NCBI GenBank assembly: GCA_943788115.1
Contig: CALSPA010000003.1
Coordinates: 62,001-126,000, forward strand
Source of the DNA: an uncultured Flavobacteriales bacterium
GTDB lineage: Bacteria; Bacteroidota; Bacteroidia; Flavobacteriales_D; Parvicellaceae
Length of the DNA stretch: 64,000 bases
Direction of reading: 5' to 3'
In this document: one piece after another, positions 55,644 to 64,000 of the stretch
Layout: every line of letters starts with the position of its first letter
Position numbering within the stretch: position 1 is the stretch's first letter
Position numbers and translations under genes: made by a program
Notes under the pieces: model-generated
The model's input: the letters and a program-made list of their open reading frames with translations, nothing else
Databases searched by the model: none
Told to the model about the DNA's origin: nothing

Positions 55644-56476
55644 TTCGTTTAATTCAAATAGAGCTTTTTAAAATATCAAAACGACCTAGAACTTACATTG
55701 GTTTTATAGCAATATTTATAATTGTTGCAGGCCTTCAAATGGCGATGTATTTTGAAGGTGAGTCTTTAGTAACAATGGGGATTCAAAACTTGAAAAATGA
55801 CTTCAGATTAGAAGGGGGAATCATTAATGTAAATTTAATGACCTATATTCTTATGAATAGCTTAATTATACATATACCAATATTAATCTGTTTAGTAACT
55901 GGAGATTTAATAGCTGGAGAAGCATCATCTGGAACGTTACGCTTAATACTTCAACGCCCTCATTCAAGGTCAAAAATATATCTTTCAAAAATAATCACTG
56001 GATTTGCATACTCGATAGCTTTAATCTTATTCATGGGCTTAACCACTTATTTATCAGGTATTCTATTATTTGGTAACGGTGATTTAATCGTATTAAGAAG
56101 GGGAGTTAATGTTTTTTCAGCAGATGATGTTTTTTGGCGTTTTGCAGGAGCTTTTTCAATGGGGTTACTATCGATGCTTGTTGTTGCATCTCTATCTTTA
56201 ATGATATCCTCTTTTGTTAGAAACGCCATTGTTCCAATAGTAGGAACCATATCAATAATTATTGTTCTAAATATAATTTTTACTCTAGGAGCTACTTTCT
56301 TTGAGCCCATTCTTCCATATATCTTTACTACACATTTCATTAAATGGCAATATTTTTTCGACTTCGATTTAAATTATGCTGCTATTTATAATGCCATTGG
56401 CATACAGTTAGCTTACATTATAATCTTTAATGTTATAGGCTTAATTCATTTTAAAAACAAAGACATTCTTTCATGA
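55631..56476 (+). CDS. ABC-2 type transporter permease
   Basis: 281 residues, about six membrane helices (for example 19-39, 77-97, 115-145, 170-190, 200-222, 250-275). It has the ABC-2 block VTGDLIAGEASSGTLRLILQRPHSRSKIYLSKI typical of this family, where the coupling helix contacts the ATPase. It overlaps the ATPase gene by 13 bp and the LolA-like gene by 4 bp, so the three form one translationally coupled unit. Confidence 0.93.
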   Translation: MDPMIRLIQIELFKISKRPRTYIGFIAIFIIVAGLQMAMYFEGESLVTMGIQNLKNDFRLEGGIINVNLMTYILMNSLIIHIPILICLVTGDLIAGEASSGTLRLILQRPHSRSKIYLSKIITGFAYSIALILFMGLTTYLSGILLFGNGDLIVLRRGVNVFSADDVFWRFAGAFSMGLLSMLVVASLSLMISSFVRNAIVPIVGTISIIIVLNIIFTLGATFFEPILPYIFTTHFIKWQYFFDFDLNYAAIYNAIGIQLAYIIIFNVIGLIHFKNKDILS

Positions 56477-57126
56477 AAATTTACTTATTATTTTTCTGGT
56501 TGTTACTATCAACTTCTTTATTTGGTCAATCTGACAGTGCCAAATCAGTAATGCTTTCAATTTTAAATTCAATAGAAAAAACACCTGCTTATGAATGTGA
56601 TGTTAAAATAATCTTAGATGTTAAATTTATAAAAATGAAGGAGCGGTTTGGGCGAATGTTCTACACCTCCTCAGATAAAGTAGATTATAAAATTAAAGGT
56701 TTTGCGTTTTTACCTAAAAAAGAGCTTACCTCATCCTCATCTGAGCTTTTAAAAAAAGATTTTATTGCGATTTCCATGCCTTCTCAAACAATAAGGGATG
56801 AGAAATGTTCTGTAATTAAAGTTATACCAATGGATCTAGAGTCGACTATTGTTACTGGCCAATTTTGGATTAACAATAAAAATGAGATTAGCAGAATGAC
56901 TTTTATTACTAAAGAAAATGGGGCTTTCACCGCAGACTTGTTTTATGAAAACATTAAATATAATCTTCCAAAAAAACTTATTGTTTCTTTCAATGTTAAA
57001 GATCAAAAACTTCCTGCATTAATAACTGGAGATTTAGAAGGCTATTCATCCGATGAATCTTTTGAAGAAGTTTCAAAGGGAATTATTGAAATTAATTACT
57101 CTAATCACCTTTTTAAAAACTTATAA
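56473..57126 (+). CDS. LolA-like periplasmic protein
   Basis: 217 residues. Signal peptide (LLFFWLLLSTSLFGQ) then a half-barrel pattern (YECDVKIILDVKFIKMKERFGRMFY, TGQFWINNKNEISRMTFI) like the LolA/outer-membrane lipoprotein carrier fold, here in a DUF-type variant. It may carry a lipid or the substrate of the adjacent ABC exporter across the periplasm. It overlaps the permease gene by 4 bp (ATGA) and the convergent lamin-tail gene by 6 bp. Confidence 0.72.
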   Translation: MKIYLLFFWLLLSTSLFGQSDSAKSVMLSILNSIEKTPAYECDVKIILDVKFIKMKERFGRMFYTSSDKVDYKIKGFAFLPKKELTSSSSELLKKDFIAISMPSQTIRDEKCSVIKVIPMDLESTIVTGQFWINNKNEISRMTFITKENGAFTADLFYENIKYNLPKKLIVSFNVKDQKLPALITGDLEGYSSDESFEEVSKGIIEINYSNHLFKNL

Positions 57127-58923
57127 CCTTCCTTTTAGTGTAATTGTTTTCTTAACAGGATAAACGTTTCCATCAAGGTCAAAAGCTTCAAAATAAAGTA
57201 GATAAATACCTATCCTCGCTTTTTCGCCATTTTCCATAGTACCATCCCATGATGTAGATCCTGAGCTTGACAATAATTCATTTTCTAATAATCTAGTAAT
57301 TAATCTTCCTGAGTGATCATATACTAATAGATTTGCCACATATCCAGGTGAGCTCATTTCATAGGAGAAAATTGCAACATCTTCAAAACCATCATTATCA
57401 GGTGAAAATACTGGTGTTTCAACATTAAAAAACAAATCGGATGTTGTACCAGAAAAGTTCTGGGAGTTTTCTAAGCCAGGTGTTCCCCAACCTACTGACT
57501 CAGCAGCACTGTGCCAATTAGAAGCATCGTTTGTAGCTAAGCTAGCACTTATTCTTTCTAAGGAAACTCCTTCGACATCGTTTATTAAGTTAAAATGCAT
57601 ATCATCATTGTAACTAAAATAATCTAAAACTAAGCTATCAGGATTTAACACATACACAGTTGAAGAATCATTGGTAAATGTTGGTAAATCCATTTCAATA
57701 AATACTAAGGCATCTCTATTAAGGTATGCAGCAGCAGTTGCAGCCGAATCTTCAGTAAGAAGAACATAATTATTGGGCGCTAAAACAAAATGTTTTTCAA
57801 TGTTTTTATGGTTGTCAATACCCTCATCAAAATTTGCTACCATGTAACCGAATAAATCAATGCTTTTTAAGCTATTATTATAAAGTTCCACATAATCGCT
57901 TCCCCCCGTATATGGATCAAAAAGAATTTCATTTACTATAATTTCACTTTTAATAGCTGTATCAGGAACAATAATCCCTACAGTAGTATCTAAGCTATTA
58001 TTTGAAAGATCTTCAATATTTGAAATGTCTAATGAATAGTTTTCACCAGCTAAAAAAGGAGAGTTAAACATTAACTGAAAGACATTACTGTTATTAATTA
58101 CAATTAATGGTTCTCCATTACCTGCTGATAGAAAATAATTGGAAATGTTTTCTACTGAACTAGTTACCTGTTCATTGAAAACTAAATCTATTAGATTAGA
58201 TCCTGTTACTGTTGCAGACACGACAACAGGAGGAGAATTGTCAATTATAACATTTGCATCTATGCTAATGTCATCAAAAATAAATTTAGCTGAATTAGAT
58301 GATGTATACTTGCACCAAATTCCTGAATATTTAGAATATTGATAAGTTGCGTCTGAGCCCCCACCTTCAATAGTAAAATTAGTTCCCCCTGTACTATCAG
58401 ATTCTATTAGCCAATTACCTGCAATGTCTCTAAGCACTCTAATTCTAGCGTTTGGATTAGCTCCATAAGCTCCGAAAGAACCTGAACAAATTAAATCATC
58501 ACTTGAAGATGATACTCCATCTTGACGATATAGTTTAATCTTATCAACCGCTCCACTTTCACCTATTCTTATGTAATAGCCATTTAATGAGCCTTTTAAA
58601 TCCTCGAAATTAGAAACTAAATAAAATCTTCCTGTATTGTTGCTTGATGGACTAAACAGCATATTCATTCTGAAATTCCAAATAATAGTATCTGAAAAAT
58701 CAAGAATTCCTGTTTCTGTAGATAAATAAGATATATCTGAAACAGAAGGAGCATTTAACTGTAATTCATTAGAACTGTTTACAATAAAATTAGCCACATC
58801 TCCATTCCATTGAGGGTTAGAAGTGAAATTGCCATCAGAAAAATCTTCATTTAGTTGAGCCACAAATGTGAGTGGCAAGAAAACCAAAATCAATTTTATT
58901 ATTTTAAAAAAATATACCCTCAT
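57121..58923 (-). CDS. Secreted lamin-tail-domain protein with FlgD-like C-terminus
   Basis: 600 residues from the ATG at 58923; a TTG four codons upstream is less likely. Signal peptide (FFKIIKLILVFLPLTFVAQ), N-terminal concanavalin-like region (RFYLVSNFEDLKG), an Ig-like domain (PPVVVSATVTGSNLIDLVF), a lamin-tail domain at about 325-480 (IIVNEILFDPYTGGSDYVELYNNS) and a C-terminal FlgD-like Ig domain (FSPDNDGFEDVAIFSYEM, LLVYDHSGRLITRLL). Probably surface-exposed or secreted. The C-terminus lacks the YPNP-type T9SS A motif, so the export route is uncertain. Confidence 0.85.
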   Translation of the reverse strand: MRVYFFKIIKLILVFLPLTFVAQLNEDFSDGNFTSNPQWNGDVANFIVNSSNELQLNAPSVSDISYLSTETGILDFSDTIIWNFRMNMLFSPSSNNTGRFYLVSNFEDLKGSLNGYYIRIGESGAVDKIKLYRQDGVSSSSDDLICSGSFGAYGANPNARIRVLRDIAGNWLIESDSTGGTNFTIEGGGSDATYQYSKYSGIWCKYTSSNSAKFIFDDISIDANVIIDNSPPVVVSATVTGSNLIDLVFNEQVTSSVENISNYFLSAGNGEPLIVINNSNVFQLMFNSPFLAGENYSLDISNIEDLSNNSLDTTVGIIVPDTAIKSEIIVNEILFDPYTGGSDYVELYNNSLKSIDLFGYMVANFDEGIDNHKNIEKHFVLAPNNYVLLTEDSAATAAAYLNRDALVFIEMDLPTFTNDSSTVYVLNPDSLVLDYFSYNDDMHFNLINDVEGVSLERISASLATNDASNWHSAAESVGWGTPGLENSQNFSGTTSDLFFNVETPVFSPDNDGFEDVAIFSYEMSSPGYVANLLVYDHSGRLITRLLENELLSSSGSTSWDGTMENGEKARIGIYLLYFEAFDLDGNVYPVKKTITLKGRL

Positions 58924-58944
58924 TTTATAACTCAATAAATATAC

Positions 58945-58952
58945 TAATTTTG
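58945..58952 (+). promoter_or_regulatory. Candidate -7 box of asd
   Basis: TAATTTTG, a full TAnnTTTG match, ends 14 nt before the asd ATG at 58966. The -33 region has only TTTT, no clear TTG. It lies in the 42-bp divergent gap to the lamin-tail gene. Confidence 0.4.
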
Positions 58953-58965
58953 ATGAAAAAATCAG

Positions 58966-59955
58966 ATGAAATTAGCTTTAGTTGGCGCAACCGGCATGGT
59001 TGGAAATATAATGCTTAAATTATTAGAGGAAAGAAATTTTCCTTTTTCTGAGCTACTGCTTGTTGCATCTACGAGAAGCGTAGGCAGGCTAATTAAATAT
59101 AAAAATGAACAAATAAACATCATTGCAATTGAGAAAGCATTTGAAGAAAAACCAACAATTGCAATCTTTTCAGCAGGGAGTAATATCTCTAAAGAATGGG
59201 CGCCAAAATTTGCAGCAAATGGATGTACGGTAATAGATAATTCGTCTGCATGGAGAATGGATGAAAACATTAAGTTAATTGTTCCTGAAATAAATGCATC
59301 CGAATTAAATATAAAAGATAAGATCATTGCTAATCCTAATTGTTCCACAATTCAAATGGTACTTGCACTAAAAACTTTACAAAAAAATTATGGAATTAAA
59401 AGATTAGTAATCTCTACCTATCAATCTGTTTCTGGAACTGGAGTTGCTGCAGTCAAACAAATGCAGAACGAAAGAAATGGAATTCAAGGTGAAATGGCTT
59501 ATCCACACCCAATTGATTTAAACTGCATTCCACATGGTGGCGAGTTTCATAAAAATGGATATACCAGTGAAGAGTTAAAACTTGTAAGAGAAACTAATAA
59601 AATATTTGGCACAAAAGACATTAAAATAACTGCAACTGTAGTAAGAATTCCAGTTTTAGGAGGACACAGTGAAGCAGTAAATGTTGAGCTTAAAAAAGAA
59701 TTTGACATCACACAAATTAAAAAAGAAATTGGCGAAACTTCAGGAGTTATAATTCAAGATGATGTTGAAAACAACAATTACCCAATGCCAATAACAGCTC
59801 ATAATAATGACGATGTTTTTGTCGGTCGAATAAGACGTGACAACACAGTTGAATATGGTTTAGACCTTTGGATTGTTGCCGATAATTTAAGGAAAGGTGC
59901 AGCAACAAATGCCATTCAAATAGCAGAATACTTATATAACAATCAGCTCATTTAA
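58966..59955 (+). CDS. asd: Aspartate-semialdehyde dehydrogenase
   Basis: NADPH-dependent reduction of aspartyl phosphate to aspartate semialdehyde, the branch point to lysine/diaminopimelate, threonine and methionine. 329 residues. NADP-binding GATGMVG at 7-13, SAGSNIS near 69-75, catalytic Cys126 in ANPNCSTIQM, and the HGGEFH and RIPVLGGHSEAV blocks. It is 10 bp upstream of the MATE gene. Confidence 0.97.
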   Translation: MKLALVGATGMVGNIMLKLLEERNFPFSELLLVASTRSVGRLIKYKNEQINIIAIEKAFEEKPTIAIFSAGSNISKEWAPKFAANGCTVIDNSSAWRMDENIKLIVPEINASELNIKDKIIANPNCSTIQMVLALKTLQKNYGIKRLVISTYQSVSGTGVAAVKQMQNERNGIQGEMAYPHPIDLNCIPHGGEFHKNGYTSEELKLVRETNKIFGTKDIKITATVVRIPVLGGHSEAVNVELKKEFDITQIKKEIGETSGVIIQDDVENNNYPMPITAHNNDDVFVGRIRRDNTVEYGLDLWIVADNLRKGAATNAIQIAEYLYNNQLI

Positions 59956-59965
59956 TTTCTTTTAT

Positions 59966-61330
59966 TTGAAATCTTCTTTAAATAGTTCATCAAAATTAGG
60001 AACGCACCCAATTAAAAGATTACTCTTCACTCAGGCCATGCCTGCAGCTATTGGTTTTATGGTTATGTCTCTGAACATGGTTGTAGATACTTTTTTTGTT
60101 GGGCAATATATTGGAGAGTTAGCAATCGGAGCTATTTCTGTTGTTTTCCCCATATCTTTTCTACTTTCCGCAATTGGAATGTCTATAGGAATAGGAGGGG
60201 GTTCTATTGTGTCTAGAGCTCTAGGAAGTCAAGATCAACAAAAAGCTCAATTGTCATTTAACAATCAAATTAGTTTAACTTTTTTTCTTGCTTTCATAAT
60301 TATTCTTGTTGGGGTGTTTTTTTCGACTCCAATATTAGATCTCTTTGGAGCTAAAGGTGCCATATTTCCGTATGCAGATACCTATTTCTCAATTGTCTTA
60401 ATTGGTATTCCATTTTTAGCTATTTCAATGATGGCAAACAACAATCTAAGAGCTGAAGGAAAGCCTAAAATAGCAATGGTGGTTTTACTTATTCCTTCAA
60501 TTGTTAATATTTTTCTGGATTATATTTTCATAGATCTATTAGACTACGGAATGGATGGAGCCGGATGGGCAACTACAATTTCGTATTTAGGATGTGCCTT
60601 TTATATTTTTTATTTCTATCTCAGCGGGAAGGGAGAGTTAAAAGTAATTCCAAAATTGTTTAAGCTAAAAAAAGAAATTGTTACTGAAATATTTAAGCTA
60701 GGATCAGTAAATTTAGTAAGGCAAGGTACTCTTAGCATTTTAGCTATTCTACTTAACACATCTTTATTCATTTATGGAAATCAAATTCCAGAAATGGGTG
60801 GTGAAACAGCTATTTCTGTTTATGGATTAGCTAGTAGATTAGCAATGTTTGCATTCTTTCCGCTCATTGGAATTGCTCAAGGATTTATGCCCATTGCAGG
60901 TTTTAACTATGGCGCAAAAAACTATAAAAGAGTAAAGGATGTCATTAACATTTCATTGATTTATGGTTTTATTATTGCAAGTTTCATATGTGCTATTCTT
61001 ACATTTAGTTCTTCTTGGATTCCCTACATATTCACCTCAGACTTAAAGTTAATTAAGTATTCGCCAGATGCTATTTTTTGGCTTTTCATAACTGCACCAA
61101 TTGTTGTCTTTCAACTCATTAGTCCGTCTTACTATCAAGCAATAGGTAAAGCTTTTCCAGCTTTATTGCTAACAATAACTAAACAGGGTTTATTTTTAAT
61201 TCCATTAGTTATTTTATTGCCTTATTACTATGGAATAAATGGCATCTGGTATTCTTTCCCAATATCAGACATTCTTTCTGCCATAACCTGCTATTACTTT
61301 TTAAGGAAAAGTGTGAAAAAATTAATCTAA
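59966..61330 (+). CDS. MATE-family efflux transporter
   Basis: 454 residues, 12 membrane helices in two six-helix halves. The start LGTHPIKRLLFTQAMPAAIGFMVMSLNMVVDTFFVGQYIG is typical of MATE proteins (NorM/DinF-like), as is the second-half MAFFPLIGIAQGFMPIAGFNYGA-like stretch (here FAFFPLIGIAQG). It exports cationic compounds by Na+ or H+ antiport; the substrate is unknown. The start is TTG, supported because it precedes the first conserved block. A hairpin terminator follows. Confidence 0.93.
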   Translation: MKSSLNSSSKLGTHPIKRLLFTQAMPAAIGFMVMSLNMVVDTFFVGQYIGELAIGAISVVFPISFLLSAIGMSIGIGGGSIVSRALGSQDQQKAQLSFNNQISLTFFLAFIIILVGVFFSTPILDLFGAKGAIFPYADTYFSIVLIGIPFLAISMMANNNLRAEGKPKIAMVVLLIPSIVNIFLDYIFIDLLDYGMDGAGWATTISYLGCAFYIFYFYLSGKGELKVIPKLFKLKKEIVTEIFKLGSVNLVRQGTLSILAILLNTSLFIYGNQIPEMGGETAISVYGLASRLAMFAFFPLIGIAQGFMPIAGFNYGAKNYKRVKDVINISLIYGFIIASFICAILTFSSSWIPYIFTSDLKLIKYSPDAIFWLFITAPIVVFQLISPSYYQAIGKAFPALLLTITKQGLFLIPLVILLPYYYGINGIWYSFPISDILSAITCYYFLRKSVKKLI

Positions 61331-61331
61331 G

Positions 61332-61370
61332 TTCAGTTGGTTTGTAAACCAATAAGTATAACTGAATTTT
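61332..61370 (+). terminator. Hairpin terminator between the MATE gene and rlmN
   Basis: Outer stem TTCAGTT (61332-61338) and AACTGAA (61360-61366) around an inner GGTT-TGTA-AACC hairpin (61339-61350), followed on the plus strand by TTTT and a T-rich run. It lies in the only convergent gap of more than 2 bp in the window. Confidence 0.55.
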
Positions 61371-62421
61371 ATTTCTCTGCTAATTTGTTCTTGTTTGCTA
61401 ATTGTCCGCAAGCAGCATCAATGTCTTTCCCTCTACTTCTTCTTATATTAACAATAATATTTCTTTTTTCTAAATAGCTTGCAAATGCATCAACTTTTTC
61501 AGGGTCTGCCTGCTGGTATATACCATCATCTATTGAGTTATATTCGATGATATTTACTTTACAGGGCACAGTATTACAGAAATCTGCTAGTTCCATAGCG
61601 TCTGAAATATCATCATTAAAATCTTTAAAAATGATGTATTCAAATGTCAGGCGAGTATTAGTTTTTAAATAAAAATAAACAATAGCTTCCTTTAAAACTT
61701 CAAGATTATTGCTTTCGTTTATGGGCATTATTTTGTTTCTCTTTTCGTCATTGGCTGCATGTAAAGAAAGTGCGAGATTAAAACGAACGTTATCGTCTCC
61801 AAGTTTTTTAATCATCTTTGCAATTCCTGCCGTGCTTACAGTAATTCTTTTAGGAGACATTCCAAGTCCTTTTTCTGATGTAATCTTATCGATTGAATCA
61901 ATAACATTTTGATAGTTTAAAAGTGGCTCCCCCATTCCCATGAAAACAATGTTAGACAGAGGAATATCATATTTCTCTTTAGCCTGATTATTAATCATAA
62001 CCACTTGGTCAAAGATTTCATCTTGATTCAAATTTCTAACCCTCTTCAATGTTCCCGTTGCACAAAAAGCGCAAGATAAACTACAACCAACTTGAACGGA
62101 AACACAAGCCGTCATTCTTTTGCTTGTTGGAATTAATACACCCTCAATGATTGCATTATCCGATAATGCAAAAGCATTTTTAATAGTGCGGTCATTACTG
62201 AACTGAGCTTCAGACAATTTAATTGCATTTATAGCATATTTTTCACTCAACTTATCTCTTAGCTTTTCAGAAAGATTAGTCATCTGATCAAAATTGACTG
62301 CTCTTTTTTTCCAAAGCCATTCATAAATTTGTTTGGCACGAAACGGTTTTTCTCCTAATTCACTAAGTTCATTAGTGAGTTGTTCAATTGATAATTGCCT
62401 TATGTCTATTTTCTTTTGCAT
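61369..62421 (-). CDS. rlmN: 23S rRNA A2503 / tRNA A37 methyltransferase RlmN
   Basis: Radical SAM enzyme making C2-methyladenosine in 23S rRNA and tRNA. From the ATG at 62421 it has 350 residues. The radical SAM cluster is CSLSCAFC (Cys113, Cys117, Cys120), and the catalytic cysteine lies near residue 343 in DIDAACGQL. The GMGEPLLNY and ITVSTAG blocks are present. A queA terminator hairpin ends only 8 nt before the ATG, leaving no separate promoter room, so expression probably comes from read-through. Confidence 0.97.
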   Translation of the reverse strand: MQKKIDIRQLSIEQLTNELSELGEKPFRAKQIYEWLWKKRAVNFDQMTNLSEKLRDKLSEKYAINAIKLSEAQFSNDRTIKNAFALSDNAIIEGVLIPTSKRMTACVSVQVGCSLSCAFCATGTLKRVRNLNQDEIFDQVVMINNQAKEKYDIPLSNIVFMGMGEPLLNYQNVIDSIDKITSEKGLGMSPKRITVSTAGIAKMIKKLGDDNVRFNLALSLHAANDEKRNKIMPINESNNLEVLKEAIVYFYLKTNTRLTFEYIIFKDFNDDISDAMELADFCNTVPCKVNIIEYNSIDDGIYQQADPEKVDAFASYLEKRNIIVNIRRSRGKDIDAACGQLANKNKLAEK

Positions 62422-62424
62422 TAA

Positions 62425-62452
62425 CAAAAAACCCCGCTATAAAAACGGGGTT
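62425..62452 (-). terminator. Terminator after queA, abutting the rlmN start
   Basis: On the minus strand the stem AACCCCG/CGGGGTT (62446-62452 with 62430-62436, 9-base loop) is followed by a run of five T. It lies 21 bp after the queA stop, and its T tract ends next to the rlmN ATG (62421). Confidence 0.8.
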
Positions 62453-62473
62453 CAAAAAATTAAGTTTTAAAAC

Positions 62474-63523
62474 TTAAAGAATTAACATCGCATCTCCATA
62501 AGAATAAAAACGATATTTTTCTTTAATTGCTTCTTTGTAAGCTTTCATAATTAAATCATAACCACCATAAGCAGAAACCATCATTATTAATGTTGATTTT
62601 GGAGTGTGGAAATTAGTAATCATAGCATCTGGAATACTGAACTCATATGGAGGAAAAATAAATTTATTTGTCCATCCATCAAATGGCTTAAGGTGTTTTT
62701 CTACAGAAACTGCAGTTTCCAATCCTCTAGTAACTGTTGTTCCAATAGCACAAACTTTCTTCTTAGCAGCCTTAGTTTGATTTACTTTATCTGCAGTAGC
62801 TTGCGGGATAAATAACTGCTCAGAATCCATTTTATGTTTCGTTAAATCTTCAACATCTACAGGTCTGAAAGTTCCTAGACCAACATGTAAAGTAAGATCA
62901 GCAAAATCAATTCCTTTAATCTCTAAACGCTTCATTAATTGTTTACTGAAGTGAAGCCCTGCAGTCGGAGCAGCAACGGCACCTTCTTCTTTTGCAAAAA
63001 TAGTTTGGTACCTTTCTTTATCTTCAGGAACAGGTTCTCTGTTAATGTATTTTGGAAGAGGCGTCATTCCTAATTTGGTAATTGTACTTTTAAATTCTTC
63101 ATACGAACCATCAAATAAAAATCTTAACGTTCTTCCTCTTGAAGTTGTATTATCAATTACTTCAGCAACCAAATCATCGTTTTCACCAAAATATAATTTA
63201 TTTCCTATTCTGATTTTTCTAGCAGGATCAACCAAGACATCCCAAAGTAAACTTTCTCTATTTAATTCTCTTAAAAGAAAAACTTCAATTCTAGCGCCTG
63301 TTTTTTCTTTATTTCCATACATTCTTGCAGGGAACACTTTGGTATCATTTACCACCATTGTATCACCGTCATCGAAATAATCCAACACATCTTTAAATAC
63401 TTTATGTTCTATTTTTCCGGTGTCTCTGTGTACAACCATTAATCTAGATTCATCTCTTTGTTCACTAGGGAATTCAGCAATTAAATCAGTTGGTAATTCA
63501 AACTCAAATTGAGATAACTTCAT
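62474..63523 (-). CDS. queA: S-adenosylmethionine:tRNA ribosyltransferase-isomerase QueA
   Basis: Transfers and isomerises the ribosyl group of SAM onto preQ1-tRNA to form epoxyqueuosine. 349 residues. Family blocks [50 protein letters not shown] and [18 protein letters not shown] are intact. It sits 64 bp after truB and is separated from rlmN by a terminator. The truB-queA-rlmN order is common in Bacteroidota. Confidence 0.98.
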   Translation of the reverse strand: MKLSQFEFELPTDLIAEFPSEQRDESRLMVVHRDTGKIEHKVFKDVLDYFDDGDTMVVNDTKVFPARMYGNKEKTGARIEVFLLRELNRESLLWDVLVDPARKIRIGNKLYFGENDDLVAEVIDNTTSRGRTLRFLFDGSYEEFKSTITKLGMTPLPKYINREPVPEDKERYQTIFAKEEGAVAAPTAGLHFSKQLMKRLEIKGIDFADLTLHVGLGTFRPVDVEDLTKHKMDSEQLFIPQATADKVNQTKAAKKKVCAIGTTVTRGLETAVSVEKHLKPFDGWTNKFIFPPYEFSIPDAMITNFHTPKSTLIMMVSAYGGYDLIMKAYKEAIKEKYRFYSYGDAMLIL

Positions 63524-63587
63524 TTTTCTTAAAATTTATATATGGGGGCACGAAAATAGTAAATAAACGAGCAATATTAAAACCTAT

Positions 63588-64000
63588 TTAACATTCAATA
63601 ATTTTTATGCAATCTTCAATTGAAATTGAATCGGCTAAATCAAAGCTCCCAGACTTGGTTCTTCTTAATTTAATTAAGTGCCCGCCTACACCCAATCTCT
63701 TTCCTATATCACGAGCAATTGAGCGTATATAAGTTCCCTTTGAACAGCTAATTTTAAAACTCAATTGCTGCTCATTTATTAGCTCTAAAAAAATTTCATG
63801 AATGTTAATTAATTTTGGCGCTAATTTTATATTCTCTCCTTTTCTGGCCAACTCGTAAGCTCTTTTGCCGTTAACTTTTTTAGCAGAAAACAATGGTGGC
63901 TCTTGAAATTGTTCTCCCAAAAATGATTTTGCCAATATGTCAATATCTTTTACAGAAAATTCTTTATTAGGAAAAACATTATCAACTGGTGTTTCTAAAT
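63588..64000 (-). CDS. truB: tRNA pseudouridine(55) synthase TruB, C-terminal part (5' end outside window)
   Basis: Makes pseudouridine 55 in the T loop of tRNA. The frame is open to the window edge; the visible 136 residues include FQEPPLFSAKKVNGKRAYELARKGE, SCSKGTYIRSIARDIGKRLGVGGHL and LRRTKSGSFDL, all diagnostic of TruB. The catalytic Asp lies upstream, outside the window. The TTG at 63935 is not the start. queA follows after 64 bp. Confidence 0.95.
   Translation of the reverse strand, partial: LETPVDNVFPNKEFSVKDIDILAKSFLGEQFQEPPLFSAKKVNGKRAYELARKGENIKLAPKLINIHEIFLELINEQQLSFKISCSKGTYIRSIARDIGKRLGVGGHLIKLRRTKSGSFDLADSISIEDCIKIIEC

Noticed and set aside
1-64000. Mobile elements, prophage, CRISPR arrays, tRNA or rRNA genes
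   Set aside because: I saw no transposase, integrase, phage structural gene, regularly spaced repeat or cloverleaf-like segment. The intergenic gaps are too short for most of these. A tRNAscan/Infernal run would settle the RNA question.

Overview
The window is an AT-rich, gene-dense piece of a Bacteroidota chromosome, most likely order Flavobacteriales (family not determined). The evidence: proteins ending in type IX secretion (T9SS) C-terminal domains, a TonB-dependent receptor with a carboxypeptidase-like plug-proximal domain, DUF5686, DUF4924, an HU/SPOR fusion, the Bacteroidota linker repeat in IF-2, little Shine-Dalgarno signal, and promoter-like TTG/TTTG + TAnnTTTG elements. No rRNA, tRNA, CRISPR array, insertion sequence or phage gene was seen. 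Most of it is core genome.

Layout. 1-3672 (+): a tight run for aromatic amino acid breakdown (partial 4-hydroxyphenylpyruvate dioxygenase, tryptophan 2,3-dioxygenase family, paaABC). 3673-6225: glycosyltransferase, nitroreductase, small membrane protein, outer-membrane barrel. 6222-10587 (-): rimP-nusA-infB with a terminator-like hairpin in the rimP leader. 10727-13085 (+): dprA and an FtsX/LolC-type permease. 13087-18556 (-): coaX, outer-membrane protein, tetratricopeptide-like protein, lptC, small membrane protein, CBS/CorC hemolysin-type protein. 18636-21876 (-): membrane pyrophosphatase with its own terminator, YhhN-family enzyme, broken Lys/Cys-rich mini-ORF. 22029-29429: secreted metzincin, AsmA-like protein, then M23 peptidase, YkgJ-type and T9SS M43 protease genes. 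29426-38014: methyltransferase (-), then a seven-gene + run: tatC, DUF5686, lptB, OmpA-like, tsaB, LytS-type kinase, LytTR regulator. 38124-45187 (+): SiaC/DUF1987 protein, unknown 84-residue protein, OmpH-like, DUF4924, TonB-like, MORN-type repeats, TonB-dependent receptor. 45184-51712: recX, HU/SPOR protein, T9SS LVIVD protein (+), uvrC, polyprenyl synthase. 51787-58923: T9SS M14 carboxypeptidase, ABC exporter pair with LolA-like protein, lamin-tail-domain protein. 58966-64000: asd, MATE transporter, then rlmN, queA and the partial truB (-).

How the genes fit together. Much of the window serves envelope biogenesis: LPS export (lptB, lptC), Tat translocation, AsmA/OmpA/OmpH/TonB functions and secreted T9SS proteases. 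The rest is information processing (infB, nusA, rimP, uvrC, recX, dprA, tsaB, truB, queA, rlmN) and aromatic catabolism.

The observations most worth checking are small-scale. Two genes have a start-proximal signal peptide or membrane helix encoded upstream of any ATG/GTG/TTG codon. Several promoter-like boxes end exactly 5 nt before an ATG, which would give leaderless mRNAs. Terminator-like hairpins abut the starts of rimP and rlmN. Eight of nine convergent gene pairs meet within -20 to +2 bp. A mini-ORF is broken at an A6 run. A metzincin carries an inserted beta module and has lost its C-terminal end. I did not find a clearly new multi-gene system.
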